Shown: piece after piece, positions 1 through 12,110 of the stretch
Layout of the letters: each line of letters opens with the position of its first letter
How positions within the stretch are numbered: position 1 is the stretch's first letter
Origin: Ascaphus truei
Taxonomy: Eukaryota > Chordata > Amphibia > Anura > Ascaphidae
DNA: 64,000 bases
Direction of reading: 5' to 3'
Assembly (NCBI GenBank): GCA_036426205.1
Contig: CM071571.1
Coordinates: 111,680,559-111,744,558, forward strand
The notes under the pieces: model-generated
What the model was told of the DNA's origin: nothing
Databases searched by the model: none
The model's input: only the letters and a program-made list of their open reading frames with translations
Translations under genes and position numbers: made by a program

Positions 1-450
1 GCAGTCATTGCAGTGACTGAGCGCAAAGAAGCCTTAACTCTAAGCAGGCTCATGAATGCCGCTGTTTTTCTGAGTTAATGAAAATGTTTAATTTAAGGCC
101 TGCTTTGTAACACCTTGCTCCAGCTGAAGGTCTACAACTTGTCCCAGTCAGGATAGCCAATATGAGGTATTCAGGCAACAAGGTAAATAAAAACTTGATT
201 TGAACATGTGTACCAATTCAATTATATCCTTCCAACAGTTTTTCATCTTTGCTTCAAGGGCGTAATGTCGGAAAAATGAAATGTTAACGTAGATGCCATT
301 TAAGCGTACTTCTGCATCAAATTGCTACACATATATAACATGCACTGCATGCTTACACTAATAAATAATAGTTGGAGAAACATTCATCATGTATTTCTAT
401 GAGACAAGAGAATAAAATGTTGATGGAGGATGGCTGTTATGGATGAGAGA

Positions 451-670
451 CCTAGCACTATGAGGGACCTAGCACTGTGAGGGACCTAGCAGTGTGAGAG
501 AGACCTAGCTGTGTGAGAGAGACCTAGCTGTGTGAGCGAGACCTAGCTGTGTGAGCGAGACCTAGCTGTGTGAGCGAGACCTAGCTGTGTGAGCGAGACC
601 TAGCTGTGTGAGAGAGACCTAGCTGTGTGAGAGAGACCTAGCTGTGTGAGGGACCTAGCTGTGCGAGAGT
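451..670. repeat. 19-bp minisatellite
   Basis: About eleven tandem copies of a unit reading GTGTGAGCGAGACCTAGCT, with GAGAGA and GAGCGA variants in the middle of the array. Successive ACCTAG words lie 19 bp apart at 541, 560 and 579. Units at both ends are shorter, reading GAGGGACCTAGCACT at the left. Confidence 0.95.
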
Positions 671-1796
671 CCTACTAAAGTTCTTTGGGAGCTTGCTCCA
701 TAAAGTCTCTGGGGACTTAAATCAAATGGTGCCAACTGCCAGTATTACTGCACACGTTGACATGTGCCAGCTTCCAGTAAAAGGGTTAATTACATTTGCA
801 AAACATTCTCTATACAGTAGGTTACTACTTCCCTACTTGAAGAACATAATCTTGTTCTCTTCATTTTAAACATATCTATTACAATTCAGATGTGGCTCTT
901 TTTGCACGATTTAATGAAATTGGAGGAACACACAAAGCTGAATATGGCAAATCACTTGAACAATTGCCTCCAAATATTTTTTGCTGTCTGTAAAAACTGT
1001 TTTTTTTTTCTTTCTGTTTTTGTATAAATATTAAGGATGTGTTAAGTTGCAAAAAACTGTTGAAAATAATTTCCATGATTACTAGGTCTTTCATGTTGTC
1101 TGTTAATGAAAAACAACTGTAAATCATCAGCCACTATAAAGTTAACTCGGCATTAGTCTTTACTGTAGCCTGATATCAATTTAAGGTGTTATCCCCCACA
1201 AAAATGATCTGCCGGTGAGCTGCTGTCGTCATTTGCATCCCCACCGGGCAGCTCTGTGCTATACAATATTATTACAGAGGGTCTTATCAGAAAAGAGGTC
1301 TTCTCTTGACCTCTGCCGATTTAAATCTTTGTTGATCAGTTTTTTCAGCAGTTTGCGCACCCCTGATCTAATTGATCAATCTTACGTAAATTACATTGTT
1401 TGAGGTTCTATGGAGTAATGTTTTACAGTCAAATATTGGAAACAAATCACATTATGCATAGTCTGTACAGTTGTAGAGATAAAAGAAAAAACTTTTTTTT
1501 ATTTTCTTATTTATATATGTAAAGCATGTGAGAAATGTATAATTCTACATTCTTACCTAAGCTGACAATCATTTGGCGATCCTGTTAAGTGTATACATCT
1601 GTAAAAAGCCTTATTGTGTGCCCAATATAACGGCCACTTCAGTTAGTGAAGCTCAGCAGCTACAATGTATCCTTATATTAATAAGTGCCGACTGCGCAAG
1701 CGCGATCGGCAAGTGCCGCATGTACAGGAGCAGCCGGCAACATTTTGCCTGGGGGCCCACACATATCCCGCGACACCACTGCTACGGATGCTATTT

Positions 1797-1862
1797 CTTG
1801 AAGCAGGGTATCCCTGGAGCTGAAAATAACGGGGTTCAGCTCTGGAGACCCCCTGCTTCAAT
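1797..1862. repeat. Hairpin module (GAAGCAGGG family), copy 1
   Basis: A near-perfect inverted repeat of about 25 bp arms, TTGAAGCAGGGTATCCCTGG against CTGGAGACCCCCTGCTTCAA, around a loop reading AATAACGGGG. The loop is the reverse complement of the loop type at 6303, so this copy is in the opposite orientation. Probably part of a MITE. Confidence 0.75.
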
Positions 1863-2773
1863 TCTATAATAAATTAAAAAAAACCCTATTGATTGCTCCT
1901 TTAAAACTCATTCAAATGACATTAAGAGTTGAATAGAAGCAAAAAGCAAAACAGGCACAATTATCTAATACTGCAGAACTGATTTATTAAAATTTAAAAA
2001 AAAAAACAGAATTTCACATGTTTTGCTGCTTTAACATAATTTTTTTATTCAATAAGGACAACATTTCTGTGAGCTACATGAGATTGTATGTAAAAAAATC
2101 TTACCACTATGTAATATTTTCCTTATTGTCATTAAGCATAATCTTTTTAATAAAGGAACCATATATGGTTTTATTGAAAAACAATTAACTGCATTTACTA
2201 CGCTATTTATTGTAAATGTATGCTTTTTTAAAATATATATAATAAAATATATAAATAAACATGGTTATGAAACAGAACAATTAAATTAATTTAGAAAAAT
2301 GTAATGTGTGTGTGTTTTCAAGGATGATATGCCCTAGTGGAGTTCTCATTCAACATATTTACATAGAATTAATTCTAATTTATGGGTGTACGGTCTCCTC
2401 TCTCCCAATGGTACACAAATAGCAATTTACATATAGTACATACTTGTGTAAACAAGACAAGTAACTGCATCAGAATAAGAAAGCTAAAATGTGTATTGGT
2501 CTGCAGGTTTCAAATATTAATGTACTTTACTATTTAAAAATGCTATGATTATAGATGCAGTTTTAATTGTACAGTATTTCTATTTTCAGAGCTGGAGGTT
2601 TGTAACTTGTTTATAGACTCAAAAAAATCACTATACGGTATTTCTCTGTACCAAGGCAGTTTTTGTGTAAAGCAGAAATCCTGTACTCCAGATATTTATT
2701 TCTCTTCACGTATGACTGCTACTTCAAAGGGGACACTTACTGAGAGTCCTTTTAATAGCTAGATATATTCTAC

Positions 2774-3480
2774 TGTAACAGTGTTTTCCCACACCCGCGG
2801 TGAGATCCCCGTTACCAGGTGTATGGTGCATGCTACCTGTTTCTTCATAAGAGGCTGAGTTGTCTGCCGATGGTTGTGGGGACTTCAGGACAGGCTTCTG
2901 GGGTATATATGCATCTCCTATGGTAGAAACAGTTACCTCTCCCCCAGTAAGATCACACACCAGGCAAGGAGGTATATTCAACTGGAACGGATTTATTCCT
3001 GTACACTTCACTGCACACGGCCGTTCTCTGCCCAACATAGTCTCTGTTCTGGTCTCCAAATGTAGGATGGTCCCTGGATCTTCACTACAGGTCAAGGGCC
3101 CCCGCAGCAGCCCCTGCTCTTCCCAAGCCCTCTAGCAGGACCAAGGGAAAAGGTAATCACTCACTCTCCCTCTTAGGGAAGAGGACAGGACCTGCCAGTG
3201 CACAGCAGCCCTGCGTAATAACTTGTCTCGCTCAACGGTAGAGACACTGCTGAATTTGGGGTTGCACCTCCCTTAAGTACAGTAGGGGAAGGTACTAGAT
3301 CTGAACCCAGGATTGGGCAGAACACAGACCTAGTCACTCCTGCTCCCCTGTCTCTCAAGGGACTGCCTGTGTGGGGAAAACTCATAATTGGTACTGGCAC
3401 TTCCTGCTCTTACCAGGTATGCATTCCAGTGAGGGCAGAATGGTAGCCAGAAACAAGCCATGGCTACACTACTGTATGTT
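2774..3480 (-). mobile_element. Solo-LTR-like block, probably Ty3/gypsy
   Basis: Read on the minus strand the block ends CACTGTTACA at 2774. It has an AATAAA signal about 217 bp before that end (TTTATT at 2991), the same spacing and style as the LTR-like block at 10647-11872. The far boundary is not certain and I found no clean target duplication. Confidence 0.35.
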
Positions 3481-3746
3481 AAAAGAGGTGTTTGCAGCTG
3501 GCCAAAATGAAATCCAAGACCTACACTTTTAGGTGGCATGTTAGGTGCAGAACTCATCTAGAAGACTTATTTTTCTAAATCATGAAACAGACTGTTCCGG
3601 CAACACACAGAGATGTAGCAGAGGTTATTGCATCCACTGGTGGTGGGTTATTCAGTGATAGTCTGCGTTTTCACTGCTATTGAATCCAAAGGGAAATCGT
3701 CGATATTAAGCGGTATGAGCAAGTGTAATACCCTGTACTGTATGTA

Positions 3747-3771
3747 AATATATATATATATATATATATAA
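3747..3771. repeat. (TA)n microsatellite
   Basis: Uninterrupted AT dinucleotides followed by AAAAAATATAAA. Confidence 0.95.
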
Positions 3772-4944
3772 AAAATATAAAGTGGTACTGCTTTCGTGAG
3801 TTCTGTAACTTGATAAAGTTTATTGAATTGCATAAATATTGTATGGAATTATTTTATTCGACATATCATACATAACGCCTTTGGGTTTAACCATTGAAGT
3901 TCCATGTGTTAATCAAAAATGATGCATAATAAGAACTAGATATCATTTTTTTTTCTTGACCAAATACAATGTACTGTAGACTGTATATTCGTATGCCCCA
4001 TTTGTATGCATGGTCCCTCCAACATATTTTGGATTGTGATTCCTAATTTTACTTGTGGACTTCTACAGGAATATCTTTGTACGAAATGGAGATGTGAGCT
4101 ACTGCCAACATAAGCAGATGTGCCATCTTAAAGGCTTATATCAGCTTAGCAATAGTCACAGATCATGTATAAATATACAATATTCATAGATCATGTATAA
4201 CGTATGCTATAAAACTTGATCCAGAAACAGAGAAGTTAACTTTATTTTAATTCTTTTCACGTGCTTCGCCTACAACCACAGAAATGGTGTTAACCAAATC
4301 ACTAGTTCAGAACGCACTGGCCCCACAATTCAATCTGCTCTGTGTTTATTTTTTTTTTTAATGTTTTTATTGTCCATTCATATTGTAAAATGTAGAAATT
4401 CTAATTTCTGTGTCAGTGCCTGAATTCTTACTCCTACGAGCCTCCGTTTTAGCTGCCTGCTCCACTGTCATGTTTATATTTTAAGATATAATTGCAGTCT
4501 TTCGCATTTTTAGTTACTGGGTTTGAGATAGCCTTAGATGAACGTTGGGAAGACTAATTTAAAGAGCTACACACTAAGATCCAGGAGAATTTCTGCCTTC
4601 TGTTCTAAAAGATATTCTGTATGGAAATTATTTTGTTTCTAAAGTTAACAGATAAAGATTGTTTCAATACCACAGAAATCTTGATGGATAAAATATGACT
4701 TCTCTGTCCTAGAGAATTTTTCTGAGTGGCAATTTAAAGTTTCATCAATTGATAAGCAAGTTTTCCACTATTGGTTGGAGACACGCCTATGGTCTTTATT
4801 GCGATGCTCCCTAATATAGTCACATTAAATGACTTTTAATAGCTCAGCTATATGTATGAGTAGTATGGTGTAATGGACTGCTTCTCACTGTGCGTTCTAA
4901 GAGTATATCTAATATTGTCTCTTTTTCTATTTTTCCTTTTTTAG

Positions 4945-5515
4945 CCGAGCCATCAAGACAAATCAGGATCTCCTGCCAGAAACACCATGGACTCAAATTT
5001 TCTTCAATGATTTTTGGGGGACTTTGCTTACTCACAGTGGAAGCCATAAGTCCTATCGTCCACTATGCACTCTATCTTTTCGCCTTAACTATACCTTTGG
5101 AGGACTGGACCCATGGAGCTATCACCTTGTGAATGTCTTGCTGCATTCTGCAGTCACAGGACTCTTCACAAACTTCTGCAGAGTACTGTTCGGTAGTGGA
5201 TGCTGGACCCTTATTGCAGGCTTTTTGTTCGCTTCTCATCCGATACATACAGAAGCAGTTGCAGGAATCGTTGGACGGGCTGATGTGGGAGCAGGACTTT
5301 TCTTTCTGCTTTCATTATTGTGTTACATGAAGCATTGTTCAACCAGGGGATACTCAATCAGTAGCTGGTGTTGGATATTTTGTACTGGATTGTGTGCAAC
5401 TTGTAGCATGCTATGGAAGGAGCAGGGAGTCACTGTGTTAGCAGTTTCTGCTGTGTATGATATTTTTGTGTTCCACAAGTTGAAAATGCGTCAGATCATC
5501 CCTGCTGTCAATAAG
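4945..5515 (+). CDS. TMTC1: TMTC1 internal exon (N-terminal membrane region)
   Basis: This exon encodes 190 residues of transmembrane O-mannosyltransferase TMTC1. TMTC1-4 are ER multi-pass GT-C-type enzymes that O-mannosylate cadherins. A pyrimidine-rich tract ending TTTTTTAG at 4944 is the acceptor and AATAAG|GTGAG at 5515/5516 the donor. The exon opens in phase 2 (its first base completes a split codon) and ends on a codon boundary. Recognisable TMTC1 segments are NDFWGTLLTHSGSHKSYRPL, the conserved HPIHTEAVAGIVGRADVGAG loop, and SMLWKEQGVTVLAVSAVYD. Hydrophobic membrane stretches lie around VNVLLHSAVTGLF, WTLIAGFLFAS, AGLFFLLSLLCY and WIFCTGLCATC. The reading frame has no stop or frameshift and continues across the large intron in phase 0 into the exon at 53655. 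The start codon and first membrane segment must lie in an exon upstream of the window. Paralogue choice (TMTC1 rather than 2-4) rests on the near-verbatim family wording and is confident. Confidence 0.95.
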
Positions 5516-6244
5516 GTGAGTGTGAATGCCATGGTTAACCGGAATTTGTGCCAACAGTGTTTCTTTTATACTTTATGCATTGTGTCTTCAACCTAATAAT
5601 GATCCACATCAAATGGAAACTTTAGATTTGCACTTAAGATGTCGTGCTTTGCACAAATAGTAAAATACATGCTTGAAAGTATGGATTTGTAACATTATGT
5701 TTTCATTGCATGTATCATTTGTTTCCTGTATTCTCTATGCAAAAAATAATATTACAGACAATCACTGTTATAAAAAAAAAAAAATGAATAGTAGAAATGT
5801 CAATCTCTCAAATCAGCAATCCTGCCTACTCGCGATATTTATTTTAAAGCTTAACTATATCGGATGCCCGATCACTGAATCTCTCTGTCCACCAGGCAAG
5901 AATATTCACCTGGTGGACACCCTGGCCACAGGTCAGGGCTTGCTCCCACAGCCAATAGAGCATGTTACAGCTTTCCTTTTGTGACCAAGTCCATTTGTAG
6001 TATTTTTATGTCGAACTGGACACATCAAAAAGAAACAAATGTCTCGGAAAATAGGAGAGGGTGACAGCGGCATCGTAGGTTATGGGAATATGAATCGGCT
6101 TCAGGGGATTGCCCAATTCAGGAAACTTAGGGAAACAATTTGATTTGAAAGGAGGGGAAATAAAGTAAATGGGAAATTGCTTATTTATGATTTTTTTTCC
6201 CTCCCCTTTTCTTACTGGCTATTTGTTTTAATATACAAGGTTAA

Positions 6245-6682
6245 AGAGGCAATCCAAGCCGATTTTTTTCATTTTTTTTTCCATTTATTTTTTAAATACA
6301 GGATTGAAGCAGGGGCTCTCCAGAGCTGAACCCCATTAATTTCAGCTCTGGGGCCCCCTGCTTCCGGAGGTACTTGCCTCCATAGGGGATGCAGGTAGAC
6401 ACTCCACAGTTCACTATATGTCTGCTTTTCAAAGCTGCCGGGCACATAAGGCTAATTGGAAACAGTGACATCATCCGCTTTGTCTTCTTATTGGCCCATG
6501 TGACGAGGAAGCTGAAAACCGCAGGTGTTACCGGAACCCCCTTCGGAGGTCTATCTCTGGAAGTAGGGGGTCCCCGGAGCTCTAATGGGATTAAGCTCCG
6601 GAGACCCCCCTACTTCAAACCTATACTAAAAAATGAAGTCTCCTGCCGTCTCCCCCTCTAAACACCATCTTGGATTGCCTCT
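6245..6682. mobile_element. MITE with TIR AGAGGCAATCCAAG, containing two hairpin modules
   Basis: Terminal inverted repeats of 14 bp are identical at 6245-6258 and 6669-6682. There is no coding capacity. Inside are two long hairpins: 6303-6365 (GAAGCAGGGG arms, loop ACCCCATTAAT) and about 6553-6622 (AGTAGGGGGTCCCCGGAGCT against AGCTCCGGAGACCCCCCTAC). I could not assign a superfamily. TTAA precedes the left end but is not matched at the right. Confidence 0.7.
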
Positions 6683-6799
6683 ATAAAATGGCATATTAAT
6701 ATCCATTGTTTTGCATACAATCTTTTGAGAAATGTGAATGTGCTAGTTCCCTGTATCACAATCAAGTAAATGACCACTGAAATGTTGATGTTGATCCAG

Positions 6800-7190
6800 C
6801 CTCCAAGCCAAGACGTACGATCTCACCCATGCCTCCCTGCTATCTCTTCCCTTTTAAATGGTATTAACCTTCTCATTTAATAATGACTAACCTTAAAACT
6901 CGTCCCACAAATCAAGCATCCCAAAAGCCTGCACTCATGGATATTGTCCCACACCCACGGTCACTCCTACAAACCATTGTGGTCAAGCACTGCCATCTAT
7001 AGCACTTATTCCCTCACCTGCTGTCTCTGTAAGTTTCCCCTCAAACCACTTAGATTGTAAGCTCTTCAGGCAGGGATTTCCTTTCCTATGGTCTGATTTT
7101 GCTGCACTTATTTTATTATTCTAATTCCCTGTACTGTATTCTTTTTGAAGCGCTGAGTACACTTTTGGCGCTATATAAATAAAGACATAC
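6800..7190 (+). mobile_element. CR1/L2-type LINE 3' tail
   Basis: The tail contains GATTGTAAGCTCTTCAGGCA and GGCGCTATATAAATAAAGAC, the conserved 3' end wording shared by vertebrate CR1/L2-type LINE and SINE tails. Coding sequence is not visible. Confidence 0.65.
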
Positions 7191-7461
7191 AATACCTGTT
7201 AGTATATACAGTAAACAGAATAAGATTTTCTGTAAAAGCACTGTGCTTTTGCTATGCGCCCAATATGTTTAACTAAATATAGAACAAGTAATGTTACATC
7301 TTTGATAATTGATGAGAAGTATAAGCATCATCTGAAGAAACCATTCTAAGCTCTGATAATGCTAAGTACTAGACCAGTGGTTCCCAAACTTTTTTGTTTC
7401 AAGGCTCCCTAAGGTGATCAGGATTTTTCCACAGTGCCCAAAGTGAAAACAAAGTTGTATA

Positions 7462-7792
7462 CAGGCATACCCCGCATTAACGTACGCAATGGGACCGGAG
7501 CATGTATGTAAAGCGAAAATGTACTTAAAGTGAAGCACTACCTTTTCCCACTTTACGATGCATGTACTGTACGGCAATCGTCATATACGTGCATAACTGA
7601 TGTAAATAACGCATATGTAACAGGCTCTATAATCTCCCCGCTTGCGTACAGCTTCGGAACAGGTAGGGAGCCGGTATTGCTGTTCAGTACGCCTGTCAGC
7701 ACGCATGCGTGAGCTGCCGTTTGCCTATTGGGCGATATGTACTTACTCGCGAGTGTTCTTAAAGTGAGTGTCCTTAAACCGGGGTATGCCTG
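7462..7792. mobile_element. Tc1/mariner (pogo/Tigger-like) MITE nested in the hAT
   Basis: Ends CAGGCATACCCCG and CGGGGTATGCCTG form terminal inverted repeats, flanked by TA on both sides. The 331-bp length and TA duplication fit a non-autonomous Tc1/mariner-class element; the CAGGCATACC start is Tigger-like. No coding sequence. Confidence 0.75.
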
Positions 7793-8794
7793 TATATATA
7801 CCTAACAGTTTGAGTGTGTAGTTGGTATGTCTCTCACACAGACTCTCGCTCACGCAGTCAGACTCTCAGAAAAAATGGATGAATTAACCCTAACTATAGC
7901 GCTTAACCTATATAAAGTGTGAACTACACGTGAATAAATAAACTGTGCAATAATGTGCAATATACTAACCCATTGTGATAACAAGAGGCCAAAGCTGCCA
8001 AAGGCTTCCCACAATGCAAATTATCTCAAATCTGCATACAATACTGTAATGATGAAATAAGGATACCTGGCGCTTAGAAAACCATTGTGTCCATAAGAAA
8101 TAAAACCAGTCTTTAATTAATGTCCCAGAGTCCAAAACTTGAAGTGGATGGCTGTAGTTTTTCTTCACTGCTGCTACTTTCCTATTCACCTGGAAATGAT
8201 AGAAGGGTACACAATTGCGCAGTACTACTGATTATTGATGTTAACCCCTTACATGTAACTTTCCCAGTGCAGACTGAGTCCATTTACAGGAGTGTCTCTT
8301 TCAGGGTACAGTGGAGACAATCTGTGCTTTATTTTCTTTAACGTCCGTATGTACCACGAATCCCCCGGGTACTTCCTTAATCTCTTGGAATTTCGTGATT
8401 CCCAGAATCACCCGAACTCCACGAGCCCCCAGAGAAGGAGAGTGAACAATAGCAAAAGGGGGTCACACATTTATTAAAAACGGCTTCAACAAGCCTGACA
8501 GACAGGCTAAGACAAGCCTGCAACACATGAACAAGTTAAAATACTACTCACATATACTCACATGAATACATGCGATTCAAAACGACACGAGGATGCCGTC
8601 CGCAGCTTGTGGTATAACTCCTGTGCCTGCTCCGGCTGAGATGTGCTCTCTCACTGCTTAGCTCATCCGGTTTGGTGTGTCTGAGTCTCTCCCCCCGCTC
8701 GGCTACGTTCCGGTTTGTAACCGACAGGTCTGACAGACTCCTCACCACTGCAGTCACAGCAAGTACACTGCTGACAGGAATCCTAGCTCCTCCC

Positions 8795-8841
8795 ACCCTA
8801 ACGCGTTTCGTGACGTAGGGACGCCACTTTCTCCAAAGGAT
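8795..8841 (-). ncRNA. Hammerhead-like fold H1 (variant core)
   Basis: On the minus strand: stem I AUCCU pairs with AGGGU. A core-like UUGGAGAAA takes the place of CTGANGAA. Stem II GUGGCGU/ACGUCAC has 7 pairs. GAA, stem III ACGCGU and U follow. Stems I and II pair fully although the core departs from the hammerhead consensus at C3 and A6 and is one base longer, so catalysis is unlikely in this copy. Confidence 0.45.
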
Positions 8842-8844
8842 TCG

Positions 8845-8896
8845 CCTGCTAAGGCTTCTTCTAGGGTGGTCCTTAGCGGGCGAAACGCGTTGGTGG
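8845..8896 (+). ncRNA. Partial hammerhead-like module H1' (opposite orientation)
   Basis: A 10-bp stem CCTGCTAAGG/CCTTAGCGGG is followed by CGAAACGCGTTGG, the same tail as the other copies. The CTGANGA strand is not recognisable upstream. It lies head to head with H1, suggesting a palindromic junction. Confidence 0.3.
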
Positions 8897-9759
8897 GACT
8901 CTCATGCTGCTGGACCTGCCTGCTAGTACTTTATTTGGACTTTATTTTTCTTTTGCCTACCCCTGGAAGTTATTTTTTGATCGTGGCTTTGTTTTCCAGA
9001 GACTGCAGTGTCATACCAATACAGGAGCTGAGTATCTGCCTATTCAATCCATCTTTTTGACACTTGTGTTTGGGTCACTGAAGTACCTATTTAATTGTGT
9101 TTTCATTGAAATCATGTACTATATGTTTAGTTTCATGTTCATAGGTCCTCTTTATTTAGTACCCTGCACACTGGTATAGCAAGTCTGTTTATTATTTTTT
9201 TACCATATTTCATTTGTTTTCTTTAAAGGTTTATTATTTGTTTTCCTTTATTGTAATTTTGCTCAGTATCTCTACTAACGACCGTCCGGTTGCAGATCGC
9301 TATGGGTACTTTGTCCCCATAGTGGTCATAATTTCTTAGATATTGATCATATCATGTTTTGGTTTTATATGGTAATTTGGGTTCTTTTTGGGGTTTGTTG
9401 ATTTTCATTCTAATTTTTGTTTAGTCAGGCAGGTTTCCAGTCAGCTGTTTTTTATTTTTAATCATATGTTTTTTTGATTTAATACATTACTATCATTATT
9501 TTGCATAAATTTGTCTGAGTGCTCTTTAGAGGTTTTCTTTCTCTGTGTTCTCATATTTACTTTATTCCTCTAGCACCGCCTAGCAGTTAATTTATTTTTT
9601 CTGTAATTTCTTTTTCAGTTATTTTTCTGGTAAAGATAGGTTTAGACAATGCATTTATCTGTTGGTCGTTGATGCGGTATTCATTTTTGTGTTTGTTACA
9701 TAGATATATATTTACCTTGGGGATGATCTCTTTGAGGATGATGGTCAGGCCGGTGGCTT

Positions 9760-9990
9760 GCGGGGGGGGGGGGGAGGGGAGGCGGCGTGCCGGTGATGCT
9801 GGGGGCCGATGCTGAGGGGGGGGGTGAACGGCCCGGTCCCTGCACGGGGGGGAGGTCAGTGCTGAGGGGGCCTGTGCCACGTGGGGGGGAGGGCCGGTGT
9901 GCTGCGGGGGAGAGGGGGCGGTGTTCTGCTGATGGTGCACCGATGCTGGGGGGGGGTGGGGTCGGTTTTGGCTTGGGGAGGGGAGGGTGG
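9760..9990. repeat. G-rich low-complexity tract
   Basis: Runs of 6-14 G on the + strand recur every 20-40 bases. The sequence could form quadruplexes. Open frames across it are proline- or glycine-rich artefacts. Confidence 0.8.
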
Positions 9991-10646
9991 CAGTGCTGCT
10001 GGAAGACATCTGTCTCCCGGTGCTGCTCCGGGCCTCCCTCTCGCACCGGAAGCTAACCCAACTTCCGGCGCTGCCAACAGGGAGACCCGGCACCGGGTTC
10101 AGAGGTTTTTTTTTTAAAAATTACCAAGCAGCCCTTGTGCCCCGCTGCTGGTGGCCCTGATCGCGGTGCCCCTCTAGCCTAGCCACGGCGCACCAGGGCG
10201 CTGCGGCGCACAGTTTGGGAACCACTGTACTAGGCAATAAAAAGACGCAAACAATCCTTTAGTTGGGCCAAGTACATCATTCTGGTAATTGTATTGAAAC
10301 CAGAGAAATCTAGATACTTGTACTTTAATTTTATTTTATTGGACCAATATGAAATCTACAGTACTTAGAGATAAAACAATTTTTACATTAGCTTGGGTGG
10401 CCCCAAAAGCCTTTTCAGTCTGTGATCATCTGTGGACTTGAGTTTAGAGTGTGTCTGCATGTTTCTGCAACATATAATTATCTGGATCTACATTTTGTAA
10501 GAATACCGTTATTTTTGTATTTAATTTTTTTTGCAATCTACATGCAGTTTTACAAAACTTTGTCCACAGGTGGTAAAACATACAGGACACCTACAAGCTC
10601 ATATTGAACCCCCAAAATAACCACAACATATATATAAGCATATAAG

Positions 10647-11872
10647 TGTAACGGGTATTCCCTGTGAATACAGATGCTACTGGTGCTTATTTACCTGTGT
10701 GGCCCTCAGGAGCCTAAGCCTCTGCATGGAGAGCCTGTGGTACATATATATCACAATATCTCGTGGTGCAATGCCTCCACCTGGGAGGGATCCCGACAGA
10801 GCGGGAGGAGTCCCTCTCAGGACACAACACAATAATACTCACTGGTATAAACAGAACGGTCTTTACTGAACGCATGCCAATATATACTTATACTCTAAAT
10901 GAATCACAGCAATACTTGCTCTTGTTGAAAGTTTTATCCTTCCCAACCACCGTGTACCCCCACACGTGTCCAAATAAACTATACAGGGCCCTTGGCCACT
11001 CTACCACTTAAGTGTCCCCAAGTGATACCCCCGCCTTTTAGGCGTGCTCCTTGCGTTGCTGTACAGTGTTGGTGCACTTGTTGAATGATACCTGCCCGGG
11101 GCTCCGGACCCGGGTTCCGCAGACTACGACAGGGATTCCGTCCGGTCCAACGTCGTCATCCGCCACCGCGTGGGGTGAATTCCGGCGTGGATAATATCAC
11201 CATAAGTCTCTGTGTCTTTGGTGACGTTCTGAACCCAGAACCCACCTTGCAGGGCTGTGCTGCGTAGCACTGTGTCCCTGACTACCAAACAAATAATGGG
11301 GCAGAGTCCCTATCTAGGGCCTGTCCCTATAGCACAACACGCTGGTAATATGGCTCAGGGCCTAACTGGACCTAGGGGACTGCTGGCCTAATGCAGTGGG
11401 TCACAGACCCCTGCACTCACCTCCTACCCCTAGCTCTTCCTGGTCCTGACTCCTGGCGTGGCCTCAGCGCGCAAAAAGTTTCAATTCCCTCAGCAGGGGA
11501 TTCGGGCGACCCTATTGGCTCCCTGGCACCACTTGACCTAGCCCTTGTGCACGTTAGGGGCTGTAGTCTTCTTGGGAGCTATTCTCCCATTGGCCGCCTC
11601 GCGTGCACCTCACCTGCGCATGTGCAAGCTAACTGAGAGCCTCCGCCACTGCCGCTGTACTGCGCATGCACGAGTCAACAAAGATGGCGGTGCCCTTCAC
11701 TACTGGGCCGCCGCGGAACCTCTGGAGCACCGGAACGCTCCCTGCTCGGCCCCCACCTTTCTGAAGGGCCGACGGGTCTGCCGCTGGTCCCTGGCAGCAC
11801 ACGCGATCACACCCCCCCCCCCCCGCATCGGAGGTACAAGAGGCCGGGGTGGGGGGAGGGAACACCACTACA
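10647..11872 (-). mobile_element. Solo LTR, Ty3/gypsy-like
   Basis: On the minus strand the block runs from TGTAGTGGTGTTCCC (ending at 11872) to GGGAATACCCGTTACA (10647). The last 16 bases closely match the end of the complete gypsy LTR at 60023-60750 (GGGGGAATACCCGTTACA). An AGTAAA polyadenylation-like signal lies about 213 bp before the 3' end. A 5-bp target duplication is not clear. Confidence 0.5.
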
Positions 11873-12025
11873 CAAGTGTCACAGAGGAGTGCTACTGAGC
11901 ATGGCAATATATATTTAAAACCAGAGACAGAACATGAAACACAGACAGAGCTCAGTGCACATCCAGTGAAACGTATACACGGTACAGTGCCTAAATATAT
12001 ATGTATAGATATCTATTAAATAAAA

Positions 12026-12110
12026 TGGTCTTTTAGTTTAACATTTTGGCCAAAGTGTTGTAAGCCCTTGAGTCACTACACGGCAGACCACATCTCAAGG
12101 GTACCTAACA
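12026..12110. repeat. Dispersed repeat with GGCCAAAGTGTT core, copy 1
   Basis: Contains TTTGGCCAAAGTGTTGTAAG and ends GGTACCTAACACTA. Related copies lie at 19838-19930 and 30027-30110. Class unknown. Confidence 0.6.

Larger units (their letters stand above)
1..4944 (+). other. TMTC1 intron (3' part), upstream of exon at 4945
   Basis: Intronic sequence ending in a good polypyrimidine tract and AG. It holds a 19-bp minisatellite (451-670), a hairpin module (1797-1862), a solo-LTR-like block (2774 to about 3480) and an AT microsatellite (3747-3771). An isolated hAT-like terminus, GTTTGCGCACCCCTG, ends at 1365 without a visible partner. In 1-450, 671-1560, 1870-2770 and 3780-4940 I see only AT-rich sequence with no recognisable gene. 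Confidence 0.8.
7375..10227. mobile_element. hAT (Charlie-like) element with nested insertions
   Basis: The left end CAGTGGTTCCCAAACTTTTT and right end CAGTTTGGGAACCACTG are inverted copies. The 8-bp flanks are TACTAGAC (7367-7374) and TACTAGGC (10228-10235), a target duplication with one mismatch. The 2.85-kb interior carries no recognisable transposase. It contains a pogo-like MITE (7462-7792), a hammerhead-bearing repeat (about 8000-9100) and a G-rich tract (9760-9990). Confidence 0.85.

Noticed and set aside
451..670. CRISPR-like regular repeat array
   Set aside because: Units are contiguous 19-bp tandem repeats without spacers; a eukaryotic minisatellite.
1351..1365. GTTTGCGCACCCCTG as the end of a hAT MITE
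   Set aside because: The matching left end and the 8-bp duplication could not be found, so only noted as an isolated terminus.
9587..10117. Proline- and glycine-rich frames on both strands
   Set aside because: They lie on a G-rich low-complexity tract inside a hAT element and have no conserved motif.
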